A DNA stretch of 64,000 nucleotides. It comes from Staphylococcus aureus. GTDB taxonomy: Bacteria; Bacillota; Bacilli; Staphylococcales; Staphylococcaceae. Under the pieces are notes generated by a model. That model was not told the DNA's origin. It worked only from the letters and a program-made list of their open reading frames with translations, and ran no database searches. The stretch covers positions 2,356,001-2,420,000 of the forward strand of contig NZ_CP011526.1 in assembly GCF_001027105.1 (NCBI RefSeq). Reading direction: 5' to 3'. Positions 40,291 to 50,154 of this stretch are shown here, piece by piece. Made by a program: the position numbers and the translations under genes. The first letter of the stretch is position 1; each line of letters begins with the position of its first letter.

Positions 40291-40858
40291 GATGTTTCAC
40301 TCCTTTTGGTGATGTCAAACATAATTTCAATGTTTTTCTAAGTGCTTGAATCACATAGGCATATGGATTGTTATCTTCACCAAGTGCATTCGCCATCACA
40401 TATGTTCCATCCTCAATAATCATAATGATTAATTGAATATTCTCTTCAGCTCTTGGATCATTTCGCCATTCTGCCACTTGCAAAAATTGAAGCATCAACG
40501 GTAGATAATCAGAAAGTTCATTATCTACCATTTCTAGTCCAAACATTTCATATAATACCTTTAATTTAGCTAACATTTGCCCACGTTCTTTTTGCGTATC
40601 AAATTTGTTATACGTCATATATAATGGTGCTTTTTTCGTAAAATCAAATGTATCTGTATAAATCGCTTTGATTTCTGATAATGAAAATGTCATCATTACA
40701 TTTCTAAATGCTACTAAATCTTCATATGCTGGATGATCTTTCGAAATTGTTTCTTCAAAAGTTTTTGGATGAAAAGTTAATTTTTCTGGAAAACATAACT
40801 GTTGTGCCATATATCCAAAACTTTCTTGATATTTTTTAAAATTATCGAAATTAATCAC
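40283..40858 (-). CDS. narJ: NarJ, nitrate reductase assembly chaperone
   Basis: This chaperone of the TorD/NarJ family inserts the molybdenum cofactor into NarG. It is helical and acidic, with the segment MFGLEMVDNELSDYLPLMLQFLQVAE and a terminal LTSPKGV. I chose GTG at 40858 (191 residues) because tggaggga lies 6 nt upstream; the frame extends to 40885 but that would place the site inside the gene. It overlaps narH by 8 nt and narI by 8 nt, as expected for a tightly coupled operon. Confidence 0.92.
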   Translation of the reverse strand: MINFDNFKKYQESFGYMAQQLCFPEKLTFHPKTFEETISKDHPAYEDLVAFRNVMMTFSLSEIKAIYTDTFDFTKKAPLYMTYNKFDTQKERGQMLAKLKVLYEMFGLEMVDNELSDYLPLMLQFLQVAEWRNDPRAEENIQLIIMIIEDGTYVMANALGEDNNPYAYVIQALRKTLKLCLTSPKGVKHHA

Positions 40859-42410
40859 GGAAAATCCCTCCATAGAAATTCTCATTATAAATTTCTTGAC
40901 CAGTTTTCCCTGAACCTACTGCAACGCCACAGCCTTCACAGTTATCTCCAAAATGCTCGCCGCCGTAATTGTATCCTGTACTACCTTGTGCGTGATACGT
41001 ATCTAAATAGGTTTCTTTGTGTGATGTTGGAATAACAAATCGATCTTCATATTTGGCTAGTCCTAATAAACGATACATGTCTTTAGTTTGGCGCTCGGTT
41101 ATACCTAATCGCTCTAATCGAGACGTGTCAAATGGCTGTTGAGTAACTTGAGATCTCATATAACTTCTCATCATTGCCATACGTTGTAGGGCTCCTTTTA
41201 CTGGCTCTGTATCTCCTGCAGTGAAAATATTAGCTAAGTATTCAATAGGTAAACGCATTTCTTCAATGGCTGGGAAAATCGCATCTGGATTTTGAGTTGT
41301 ATTTTTACCTTCAAAATAGCTCATAATTGGGCTAAGTGGTGGGCAATACCAAACCATCGGCATCGTTCTAAATTCAGGATGTAACGGAAATGCAAGTTTA
41401 TATTCAATTGCTAACTTATAAATTGGAGAGTTTTGTGCAGCTTCAATCCAATCGTAACCAATACCATCTTTTTCAGCTTGAGCAATGACTTCTTCGTCAA
41501 ATGGGTTTAAGAATATATCTAATTGTTTTTCATATAAATCTTTCTCGTCTACTGCTGAAGCTGCTTCATGAACTCGATCTGCATCATATAATAAAACACC
41601 TAAGTAACGCATACGTCCTGTACAAGTTTCAGAGCATACCGTAGGCATACCCGCCTCGATTCTCGGGAAACAGAAAGTACACTTTTCAGCTTTGTTCGTT
41701 TTCCAATTGAAGTAAACTTTCTTATATGGACAACCTGTCATACAGTAACGCCATCCACGACATGCGTCTTGGTCAACTAATACAATGCCATCTTCATCAC
41801 GTTTATACATAGCACCTGAAGGACACGATGCAACGCAACTTGGATTCAAGCAATGTTCACATAAACGTGGTAAATACATCATAAAAGTTTCGTCAAATTG
41901 GAATTTAATATCTTCTTCTATTTTTTGGATGTTAGGATCTTTTGGACCTGTAACATGACCACCTGCTAAGTCATCTTCCCAGTTAGGTCCCCATTCAATT
42001 TCAATGTTATCCCCCGTAATTTCTGAATACGCTCTAGCAACTGGCGAATGCTTCCCTGATTTCGCAGTTGTTAAATGTTCATAATTATAGTTCCATGGCT
42101 CATAATAATCTTTAATTAATGGCATATCTGGGTTATAAAAAATTTTACCTAAAGCAATTTTTGAAATTCTACTTCCAGATTTTAATTCAAGTTTCCCTTT
42201 ACGATTTAGTACCCAACCACCTTTGTAGTGTTCTTGGTCTTCCCAACGTTTCGGATACCCTACACCTGGCTTCGTTTCTACGTTGTTGAACCACATGTAC
42301 TCAGCACCTGGACGATTTGTCCAAGTGTTTTTACATGTCACACTACACGTATGGCATCCTATGCATTTATCTAAATTTAATACCATCGCAACTTGCGCTT
42401 TAATCTTCAA
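40851..42410 (-). CDS. narH: NarH, nitrate reductase iron-sulfur subunit
   Basis: A 519-residue electron-transfer subunit with four cysteine clusters: CIGCHTCSVTC near the N-terminus, CEHCLNPSCVASC, CRGWRYCMTGC (tryptophan in place of one cysteine, marking the [3Fe-4S] site), and KCTFC with ETC. It conducts electrons from NarI to NarG. The start is TTG at 42410 with gaaggaggt upstream. It overlaps the end of narG by 11 nt. Confidence 0.96.
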   Translation of the reverse strand: MKIKAQVAMVLNLDKCIGCHTCSVTCKNTWTNRPGAEYMWFNNVETKPGVGYPKRWEDQEHYKGGWVLNRKGKLELKSGSRISKIALGKIFYNPDMPLIKDYYEPWNYNYEHLTTAKSGKHSPVARAYSEITGDNIEIEWGPNWEDDLAGGHVTGPKDPNIQKIEEDIKFQFDETFMMYLPRLCEHCLNPSCVASCPSGAMYKRDEDGIVLVDQDACRGWRYCMTGCPYKKVYFNWKTNKAEKCTFCFPRIEAGMPTVCSETCTGRMRYLGVLLYDADRVHEAASAVDEKDLYEKQLDIFLNPFDEEVIAQAEKDGIGYDWIEAAQNSPIYKLAIEYKLAFPLHPEFRTMPMVWYCPPLSPIMSYFEGKNTTQNPDAIFPAIEEMRLPIEYLANIFTAGDTEPVKGALQRMAMMRSYMRSQVTQQPFDTSRLERLGITERQTKDMYRLLGLAKYEDRFVIPTSHKETYLDTYHAQGSTGYNYGGEHFGDNCEGCGVAVGSGKTGQEIYNENFYGGIFRD

Positions 42411-45400
42411 GCCAATTAACCTCCTTCATCTTTCTAACTGCTACATATAAATCCCTTTGGTTCCCAATTGGTCCATAATAATTAAAGTGATAACTAATTT
42501 GTGCGTATCCTCCGACTAGTTGTGTTGGTTTCAAATGGATTCTAGTCGGCGCGTTGTGTGAACCACCACGTGTATCTGTAATTTCTGACCCAGGCGTTTG
42601 AATATGTTTATCTTGTGCATGATACATAAACATTGTACCTTTAGGCATACGATGCGAAATAACTGCTCTTGCCGTTACAACACCATTACGGTTATACACT
42701 TCTAGCCAATCATTATCTTGGATATCGTGTTTTTCAGCATCTTCATTTGATATCCAAACCGTTGGACCACCTCTAAATAGTGTCAACATATGCTTATTAT
42801 CTTGATACATTGAGTGTATATTCCATTTTCCATGAGGCGTTAAATAACGCAGTACCAAAGCATCTGTACCACCTTTAATTTTCTTATCTCTATTCCCAAA
42901 TACCATTGGCGGCAATGTCGGTTTATATACTGGTAAGCTCTCCCCAAATTGTTGGAAAACTTCGTGATCCACATAATAACTTTGACGTCCTGTTAATGTT
43001 CTAAAAGGTACTAGACGTTCTATATTCGTTGTAAATGGTGAATATCGTCGACCTTGTTTATTTGAACCTGGGAATACTGCTGTCGGTATTACTTCTCGTG
43101 GTTGTGAAGTTATATTTAAAAACGAAATTTTCTCAGCAGCGCGTTCGCTAGAAATATCTTTTAACGGCATTCCAGTTTGTTCTTCGAGATCTTCATATGA
43201 TTTTTGTGATAATTTACCATTCGTAGCAGATGAAATACTTAGTATTGCATCAGCTACATTACGTGCTGTATCAATACGTGGACGATTCGCTCTCACAGAA
43301 TCATCATTTGTATCACTCCACGTACCTAACATACTTTTTAATTCTTCATATTGTTCACTGACACCGAAACTTACACCATGTGCTCCAACTTTCCCTTTTT
43401 CAAGTACAGGACCAAGCGTGACATATTTGTCGTAAATTTTAGTGTAGTCGCGTTCTACAATTGCAAAGTTAGGCATTGTACGTCCAGGTACCGCTTCAAT
43501 TTCACCCTTCGACCAATCTTTCACTACGCCGTATGGTGTTGAAATTTCTTGCTTTGTATCATGACTAAGTGGAGTTGTCACAACATCTTTAAACGTTCCA
43601 GGTAAATAGTCTTTTGCCATTTCTGAAAATGCTTTTGCCAACGTTTTATAAATATCCCAGTCTGAACGCGATTCCCATAACGGATCAATGGCAGGATTGA
43701 AAGGATGTACATATGGATGCATATCCGTTGATGATAAATCATGTTTTTCATACCAAGTCGCTGCCGGCAAAACAATGTCAGAATATAACGGTGTTGCCGT
43801 CATTCTGAAGTCTAAAGAGACCACTAAATCTAACTTACCTGTTGTTTCTTCACGCCACGTAATTTCTTCTGGCTTTTCATCTTCATTTGGTGTAGCTAAT
43901 AACCCTGATTTTGTGCCAAGTAAATGCTTCATAAAGTATTCTTGACCTTTTGCAGAACTTGAAATTAAGTTTGAACGCCATATAAATAATGATTTTGGAT
44001 GATTCTTTTTCAAATCAGGATCTTCTATTGCAAATTGTGTTTGTTTTGATTTCACTTCATCAATTGCACGTTGCAAAATCGCTTCATTTGAATCTATACC
44101 TTCATCTTTAGCTTCTTCTGCAAACAACAAACTATTTTTATTAAATTGTGGATATGATGGTAACCAACCAAGTCTAGCTGCTAAAACATTATAATCAGCT
44201 GGATGTTGATGCTTTAACTCCTCTGTTTTAGCTAATGGAGATTTTAAACGATCTACATTTGACTCTTCATATTTCCATTGGTCTGTTGCAAAATAGAACC
44301 AACTTGTTCCGTTTTGCAAACGTGGTGGTCCTTGCCAGTCTTTCGCAAATGCGACAGTACTCCATCCTTCAATCGGACGACATTTTTCTTGTCCCACATA
44401 GTGAGCCCAACCGCCACCATTCACACCTTGACAGCCACATAACATAACTAAGTTTAAGATTGAACGATAAATCGTATCTGAGTTAAACCAATGGTTAATA
44501 CCCGCACCCATGATAATCATTGAACGCCCTTCAGTATCGATAGCGTTTTGCGCAAATTCTTTCGCTACTTGAATGACAACACTTTGTTTTACGCCTGAAA
44601 TGGCTTCTTGCCAAGCAGGTGTATATTTTGATTCTGCATCGTCGTATCCTTTTGATTCTAATTTATGATCAAAACGACGCACGCCATATTGACTTGCCAT
44701 TAAGTCAAAAATTGTAGCAATACGGACTTTGTCACCATTTGCTAAAGTGACTTGTCGAGTTGGAATTGGACGATTGAATATCCCATCTCCATCACTATCA
44801 AAGTATGGGAATTGAATTGTTTCTAATTCGTATCCACCTTCTGTCATTGATAATGTAGGGTTAATTTTAGAACCATCTTCTGTTTCTAGTTTTAAGTTCC
44901 ACTTCTTACCTTCTTCCCAACGTTGACCCATTGTGCCATTAGGTACTACTAAACTATCGCTGATTGCATCATGAATAACTGGCTTCCATTCGCCTTGCTC
45001 TGTTGTTTGACCTAAGTCACTCGCTCTTAAAAATCGACCCGCTTTATATCCATTTTCATCTTCATCCAGCATGATAAGAAACGGCATATCTGTATATTGT
45101 TTAGCGTAATTTATAAAGCGTTCATTAGGTTGATTAACATAATGTTCTTGTAAAATAACATGCGTCATTGCTTGTGCAATTGCAGCATCTGAACCAGGAT
45201 TCGGTGCTAGCCAGTTATCTGCAAATTTCACATTTTCTGCGTAATCTGGTGCTACTGAAATGACTTTTGTACCTTTATAGCGGACTTCAGTCATAAAATG
45301 TGCATCCGGAGTACGTGTTAAAGGTACATTAGAGCCCCACATAATAATGTATGATGCGTTATACCAGTCACTTGATTCAGGCACATCTGTTTGCTCTCCC

Positions 45401-46089
45401 CAAATTTGTGGAGAGGCAGGTGGTAAATCTGCATACCAGTCATAAAAACTAAGCATTTCACCACCAAGCAAATTGATGAATCGAGCACCTGCTGCATAAC
45501 TAATCATTGACATCGCTGGAATAGGTGTAAATCCTGCGATTCGATCTGGACCATATTTTTTTATTGTATACAGTAATTGTGCTGCGATTATCTCTGTAAC
45601 GTCTTTCCAATTTGAACGCACGTGCCCTCCCATACCTCGGGCTTGCTTATATTGTTTGGCTTTGTCTTCATTTTCAACAATAGACGCCCATGCAGCAACG
45701 CGATTACCATTGTTTTCTTCTAATGCTTCAGTCCATAAATCCCAGAGTTTTCCACGAATATATGGATATTTGATTCGAAGCGGACTGTATTCATACCAAG
45801 AGAATGACGCACCTCGTGGACATCCTCTCGGTTCATATTCAGGCATATCCGGACCACAACTTGGATAGTCAGTTTGTTGATTTTCCCAGGTAATCACACC
45901 ATTTTTCACAAATACTTTCCAAGAACATGAGCCTGTACAGTTAACACCATGTGTTGTTCTTACTTCTTTATCGTGGCTCCAACGTTCTCTGTACATTTTT
46001 TCCCATTCTCTACTTTTACTTTCTAGGATCGACCAATTCCCATTAAATTTTTCTGTTGGCTTAAAGAAATTCAATCCAAATTTTCCCAT
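42400..46089 (-). CDS. narG: NarG, respiratory nitrate reductase catalytic subunit
   Basis: A 1229-residue molybdopterin enzyme reducing nitrate to nitrite at the cytoplasmic face. The N-terminal [4Fe-4S] site uses histidine first (HGVNCTGSCSW), followed by the conserved EPRGCPRGASFSWYEYSP. The Mo-coordinating aspartate region lies in YIIMWGSNVPLTRTPDAHF. The length matches the family. The ATG at 46089 has taggaggat upstream. NreC-type and Rex-type sites lie in the promoter. First gene of narGHJI-nreABC. Confidence 0.97.
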   Translation of the reverse strand: MGKFGLNFFKPTEKFNGNWSILESKSREWEKMYRERWSHDKEVRTTHGVNCTGSCSWKVFVKNGVITWENQQTDYPSCGPDMPEYEPRGCPRGASFSWYEYSPLRIKYPYIRGKLWDLWTEALEENNGNRVAAWASIVENEDKAKQYKQARGMGGHVRSNWKDVTEIIAAQLLYTIKKYGPDRIAGFTPIPAMSMISYAAGARFINLLGGEMLSFYDWYADLPPASPQIWGEQTDVPESSDWYNASYIIMWGSNVPLTRTPDAHFMTEVRYKGTKVISVAPDYAENVKFADNWLAPNPGSDAAIAQAMTHVILQEHYVNQPNERFINYAKQYTDMPFLIMLDEDENGYKAGRFLRASDLGQTTEQGEWKPVIHDAISDSLVVPNGTMGQRWEEGKKWNLKLETEDGSKINPTLSMTEGGYELETIQFPYFDSDGDGIFNRPIPTRQVTLANGDKVRIATIFDLMASQYGVRRFDHKLESKGYDDAESKYTPAWQEAISGVKQSVVIQVAKEFAQNAIDTEGRSMIIMGAGINHWFNSDTIYRSILNLVMLCGCQGVNGGGWAHYVGQEKCRPIEGWSTVAFAKDWQGPPRLQNGTSWFYFATDQWKYEESNVDRLKSPLAKTEELKHQHPADYNVLAARLGWLPSYPQFNKNSLLFAEEAKDEGIDSNEAILQRAIDEVKSKQTQFAIEDPDLKKNHPKSLFIWRSNLISSSAKGQEYFMKHLLGTKSGLLATPNEDEKPEEITWREETTGKLDLVVSLDFRMTATPLYSDIVLPAATWYEKHDLSSTDMHPYVHPFNPAIDPLWESRSDWDIYKTLAKAFSEMAKDYLPGTFKDVVTTPLSHDTKQEISTPYGVVKDWSKGEIEAVPGRTMPNFAIVERDYTKIYDKYVTLGPVLEKGKVGAHGVSFGVSEQYEELKSMLGTWSDTNDDSVRANRPRIDTARNVADAILSISSATNGKLSQKSYEDLEEQTGMPLKDISSERAAEKISFLNITSQPREVIPTAVFPGSNKQGRRYSPFTTNIERLVPFRTLTGRQSYYVDHEVFQQFGESLPVYKPTLPPMVFGNRDKKIKGGTDALVLRYLTPHGKWNIHSMYQDNKHMLTLFRGGPTVWISNEDAEKHDIQDNDWLEVYNRNGVVTARAVISHRMPKGTMFMYHAQDKHIQTPGSEITDTRGGSHNAPTRIHLKPTQLVGGYAQISYHFNYYGPIGNQRDLYVAVRKMKEVNWLED

Positions 46090-46331
46090 ATTTATATCCT
46101 CCTACGTATAAAAATACGATGTGTAGATGTCGTGTTTTTAAATACTTTAAAATGCCCAAGACTATTGCTTTAATTAGATTGTACATTTTTTCACAAACAT
46201 AAAATATTAGGGAATCACCTAATTACTTAAGGAATTTCCCTATCAATAACGGGATTTCATTGAAATAATACACAATCATGTATGGTCATGCTTATTGCCA
46301 ATCTAAATCGTTCAAATTTGGCACAACGACA
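46090..46331 (-). promoter_or_regulatory. narG promoter region with Rex-type and NreC-type sites
   Basis: No gene is present in 46090-46397. TTGTACATTTTTTCACAA at 46179-46196 fits the Rex consensus except at two positions. Two NreC-like palindromes follow: tagggaatcaccta (46208-46221) and taaggaatttcccta (46228-46242), 20 bp apart. They lie about 90-155 bp upstream of the narG start. Confidence 0.65.
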
Positions 46332-46377
46332 AATAAGGCTTCAACACGAATATATTCTCTCGGTTGAAACCTTACTT
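46332..46377 (-). terminator. Terminator after the nir operon
   Basis: Arms aataaggcttcaac (46332-46345) and gttgaaaccttactt (46363-46377) with one bulge, 21 bp past the methyltransferase stop codon. Confidence 0.75.
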
Positions 46378-46397
46378 ATTCATTTATTTTTTATAAA

Positions 46398-47375
46398 TTA
46401 GTGACATAACACTGTATTAGCATCTGCACGATCGGTTGAAATATATGTTACATTTTCTTGCTGCTTAATAAATGCATCATAGTAATCATATTGCGACGAA
46501 TGATATGTGCCATTCGATGTATCATTTGGGTTTAGCAAACAGCCATAACCTTCGTCATATAAATGTTCACAGAGCATAAGGGCGTCATGTTTAGAACCAC
46601 TTACTACATAAAATTGCTTCATAGGATCATATGATTTAGGAGTGTTTTCAGTATAATCAACAACTTCCCCTATAATACATATACCTGGTTTCGCCTCAAT
46701 TGAATAGTGTTGCAATTTTGAAATAATATTACTTAAACGCCCCTTAACAACAAACTCGTTAAAACACGATGCTTGAAAGACAATCGCTATCGGGTAATCA
46801 ATATCTGTGTATTGTTGTATCTGTGTGATAATTTTCCCTAAACGTTTTACCCCCATATAAATTGCTAACGTGCCACCATTCACTAAGGAATTGACATCCA
46901 CTTCATTTTCTTCTGAATCTTTAAAGTGACCTGTAGAAAATGTCACACTTTTAGCAACTGTACGCATTGTCAAACCTGTCTGCATAGTAGCAACTGCTGC
47001 GCTCGCTGATGTCACCCCTGGTACAATTTCAAACGCAATATGATGTTCATTTAGTATGTCGACTTCTTCTTGCACACGACCAAATATCGCTGGATCGCCA
47101 CCTTTAAGTCTAACAACCTTGTTATATCGACGCGCTGCTTCCACGATACAGTCATTTATTTTTTCTTGCTGAATATGTTTTGCATACGGCTTTTTACCAA
47201 CATCGATAATTTCAGTAGTCAAATTCGCATATTGTAAAATTAACGGATTCACTAATCGATCATATAGAATGACATCCGCTTCACGTATTAAACGCTCAGC
47301 CTTTTTCGTCAAATAATTCGGATTACCTGGACCCGCACCTATCAAGTAAACCTTGCCATATTCCTCTACAGACAT
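46398..47375 (-). CDS. Uroporphyrinogen-III C-methyltransferase with a C-terminal extension
   Basis: The first about 240 residues are a SUMT/CobA-type methyltransferase making precorrin-2 for siroheme: VYLIGAGPGNPNYLTKKA at the start, VVRLKGGDPAIFGR, and EIVPGVTSASAA. The protein is 325 residues, about 70-80 longer than usual. The tail (YVVSGSKHDALMLCEHLYDEG...) is unlike the methyltransferase and might be a remnant of a HemD-like domain. It overlaps nirD by 10 nt and supplies the NirB siroheme cofactor. Confidence 0.88.
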   Translation of the reverse strand: MSVEEYGKVYLIGAGPGNPNYLTKKAERLIREADVILYDRLVNPLILQYANLTTEIIDVGKKPYAKHIQQEKINDCIVEAARRYNKVVRLKGGDPAIFGRVQEEVDILNEHHIAFEIVPGVTSASAAVATMQTGLTMRTVAKSVTFSTGHFKDSEENEVDVNSLVNGGTLAIYMGVKRLGKIITQIQQYTDIDYPIAIVFQASCFNEFVVKGRLSNIISKLQHYSIEAKPGICIIGEVVDYTENTPKSYDPMKQFYVVSGSKHDALMLCEHLYDEGYGCLLNPNDTSNGTYHSSQYDYYDAFIKQQENVTYISTDRADANTVLCH

Positions 47376-47680
47376 ATATATACGTTCCCGTCTGTAACTT
47401 CTACCTCATAAACATCTACACAACCTTCATCAGGTTCTTGAACAATACCTGTATTTAAATCAATTTTTTGATCGTGGAGCGGGCAAAATACATATTCCCC
47501 ACTCACTGTCCCTTCAGACAATGGTCCTTGTTTGTGTGGACAGATATTGTGAATCGCATGAATTTTGCCACTTTCTGTTAAAAACAACCCTACCTCTTTG
47601 CCTTTGACAATAACCTTTTTTCCAATTAGGGGTGTTAATTCATCTATAGTTGTCACTTTAATTTTTTCTTTTGTTTCCAT
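47366..47680 (-). CDS. nirD: NirD, small subunit of NADH-dependent nitrite reductase
   Basis: A 104-residue Rieske-type protein. CxH and CxxH pairs (NICPHKQGPL and FCPLHDQKIDL) are present, as in the Gram-positive NirD that binds a [2Fe-2S] cluster. It works with NirB in reducing nitrite to ammonia in the cytoplasm. It starts 3 bp after the nirB stop codon and overlaps the methyltransferase gene. Confidence 0.94.
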   Translation of the reverse strand: METKEKIKVTTIDELTPLIGKKVIVKGKEVGLFLTESGKIHAIHNICPHKQGPLSEGTVSGEYVFCPLHDQKIDLNTGIVQEPDEGCVDVYEVEVTDGNVYICL

Positions 47681-47683
47681 GTA

Positions 47684-50089
47684 TTACACCTTCTCCACTT
47701 CAAAAATTCTACGTGCTTGAGCATTGCTAGTTATTGCTTCCCAAGGTTCAGCTTCGACTGCTTTTTTAGCATCCATAATGCGTTCAAATAGTTCATTTTG
47801 TCTTTCTGGGTCAAGTAAGACTTCTTTTACATTTTCAAATCCAAGTCTTCTTAACCATGGCGCTGTTCTTTCAGCATATATACCTGTTTCGCGATAATAT
47901 TGCATCAAAGCACCACATAATTTGATTACTTCATCTTCTGTTTCTACAGTTGTTAAAAATTCAGCTTTTTCAACTTCTGTACCACCATTACCACCGATAT
48001 AGATTTGGAATCCATTTTCAACTGAGATAATACCAAAATCTTTAACACCTGATTCAACACAACTTCTTGGGCAGCCTGATACACCCATTTTGAATTTATG
48101 AGGTGTATCGATGTATTCAAATGTTTTTTCTAAACGAATGCCAAGTCGTGTCGTGTATTGCGTACCAAATCGACAAAACTCTTTACCAACACAGCTTTTA
48201 ACTGAGCGTGTTTTCTTACCATAAGCTGATGCTGAACGCATACCTAGGTCTTCCCATATATTTGGTAATTCTTCTTTTTTAACTCCATACAAACCAACAC
48301 GTTGTGAACCTGTCACTTTAACTAGTGGCACATGATATTTCTTAGCCACTTCTCCTAGACGAATCAGTTGGTCTGCATCTGTAACACCCCCACGCATTTG
48401 AGGTATAACAGAAAATGTACCATCATTTTGAATATTCGCATGGTAACGTTCGTTAGCAAATCTTGATTCTCTTTCATCTTCATGATCATGTGGATAAACC
48501 ATGTTTAAATAATAGTTGATTGCTGGTCGACATTTTGGACATCCACCTTTATTTTTAAAGTTTAAAACATGTCGAACTTCTTTAGATGTTTTTAAACCTT
48601 TCGCTCTTATTTGCGTTACTATTTGATCGCGTGTCAAATCAGTACAACCACATATACCAGCAGGTTTTGCGGCAACAAAGTCATCTCCTAAGGTGTGCTG
48701 CAATATTTGAGCAATTTGCGGTTTACATTTACCACATGAATTCCCCGCTTTTGTTTTAGCCGTTACTTCTTCAACTGTTGTAAAGCCATTTTCCGTAATC
48801 GCATTTACTATAGTACCTTTATCAACACCATTACAACCACAAATTGTTTCATCATCAGCCATATCAGCAATTGATAGCGATGCCTCTTCTCCACCTTTAG
48901 TAAGCAATGATACAAGTGTGTAATCTTCAGTGGATTCACCTTTTTTCATCATGTTATAAAAGCGTGAACCATCATCGATATCACCATATAGTACTGCACC
49001 AACTACATTACCGTCTTTTAAAAAGATTTTTTTATAGTTATTATCAACACTATTAAATATTTCAATACCTTTAATTTCTGCATTTTCTACAATTTGACCA
49101 GCACTATACAAGTCACACCCAGAAACTTTTAATGACGTAAATGTTGTTGATCCCTTGTATCCGTTCGTTTCTTTATTTGTTAAATGATCAGCTAATACTT
49201 TACCTTGTTCATATAGTGGTGCAACGAGTCCATAAACTTTGCCGTTATGTTCTGCACATTCACCAACTGCATATACATTGCTATCACTTGTTTGCATCAC
49301 ATCATTGACAACAATACCACGATTAACATCTAGACCTGATTCTTTGGCTACTTCTGTGTATGGTCGTATACCTACTGCCATAACAACTAAGTCTGCCGGA
49401 ATCTCGCGTCCATCAGCCAATTTAACACCCTCAACATCATCTTCTCCTAAGATTTCAGTTGTGTTGGCTTGCATTTCAAACTTCATACCTTGCTTTTCTA
49501 GATCTGCTTTAAGCATATTTCCAGCTTTACGGTCTAGTTGCATTTCCATCAACCATTCAGCTAAATGTAACACCGTTACTTCCATACCTTGATCTAATAA
49601 ACCACGTGCACACTCTAAACCTAGTAATCCTCCACCAATTACAATTGCTTTCTTTTTAGTCTTAGCAATGTTCATCATTTGTTCAGTATCATCAATCGTT
49701 CTCCAACCAATTACACTCGGTAATGTCGAACCTGGAACTGGAATGACGAATGCTTTAGAACCTGTCGCAAAAATCAATTTATCGTATGATACTTCAATAC
49801 CATTTGCAGTAGTAACTGATTGATTTGCTCTATCTACTTCAATTACAGGATCATTTGTAATTAACTCGATACCATGTTCCTCATACCACTCATATGGATT
49901 CATAATTGTTTCTTCAACTGTCATTTTATTTTGTAAAATATTTGAAAGCATGATGCGGTTATAGTTTGGATAAGGTTCTTTACCTATTACCGTAATATCA
50001 TATAAATCGTTGGCGCGCTCTAATATTTCTTCGATTGTTCGAATGCCCGCCATACCGTTACCAATCATTACTAGTTTTTGCTTTGCCAT
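47684..50089 (-). CDS. nirB: NirB, siroheme NADH:nitrite reductase large subunit
   Basis: An 801-residue enzyme. It has an N-terminal FAD/NADH oxidoreductase (MIGNGMAGIRTIEEIL, second site AIVIGGGLLGLECARGL). Two BFD-like [2Fe-2S] modules follow (CGCNGVD...CGKCKP and CGCTDLT...GCPKCRP). A C-terminal siroheme/[4Fe-4S] domain has CVGKEFCRFG and SGCPRSCVE. It detoxifies nitrite from NarG and recycles NADH in anaerobic growth. It lies downstream of nirR in one minus-strand operon. Confidence 0.96.
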   Translation of the reverse strand: MAKQKLVMIGNGMAGIRTIEEILERANDLYDITVIGKEPYPNYNRIMLSNILQNKMTVEETIMNPYEWYEEHGIELITNDPVIEVDRANQSVTTANGIEVSYDKLIFATGSKAFVIPVPGSTLPSVIGWRTIDDTEQMMNIAKTKKKAIVIGGGLLGLECARGLLDQGMEVTVLHLAEWLMEMQLDRKAGNMLKADLEKQGMKFEMQANTTEILGEDDVEGVKLADGREIPADLVVMAVGIRPYTEVAKESGLDVNRGIVVNDVMQTSDSNVYAVGECAEHNGKVYGLVAPLYEQGKVLADHLTNKETNGYKGSTTFTSLKVSGCDLYSAGQIVENAEIKGIEIFNSVDNNYKKIFLKDGNVVGAVLYGDIDDGSRFYNMMKKGESTEDYTLVSLLTKGGEEASLSIADMADDETICGCNGVDKGTIVNAITENGFTTVEEVTAKTKAGNSCGKCKPQIAQILQHTLGDDFVAAKPAGICGCTDLTRDQIVTQIRAKGLKTSKEVRHVLNFKNKGGCPKCRPAINYYLNMVYPHDHEDERESRFANERYHANIQNDGTFSVIPQMRGGVTDADQLIRLGEVAKKYHVPLVKVTGSQRVGLYGVKKEELPNIWEDLGMRSASAYGKKTRSVKSCVGKEFCRFGTQYTTRLGIRLEKTFEYIDTPHKFKMGVSGCPRSCVESGVKDFGIISVENGFQIYIGGNGGTEVEKAEFLTTVETEDEVIKLCGALMQYYRETGIYAERTAPWLRRLGFENVKEVLLDPERQNELFERIMDAKKAVEAEPWEAITSNAQARRIFEVEKV

Positions 50090-50154
50090 AAAATATGCCC
50101 CTTTACTCCATAATATTTATTTCAAAAAAAGGTATTAATTTTTCGTTAGTGCTT

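Noticed and set aside
43688..43945. 85-codon ORF opposite narG
   Set aside because: Antisense to the conserved molybdopterin domain; one of several such shadows across narG.
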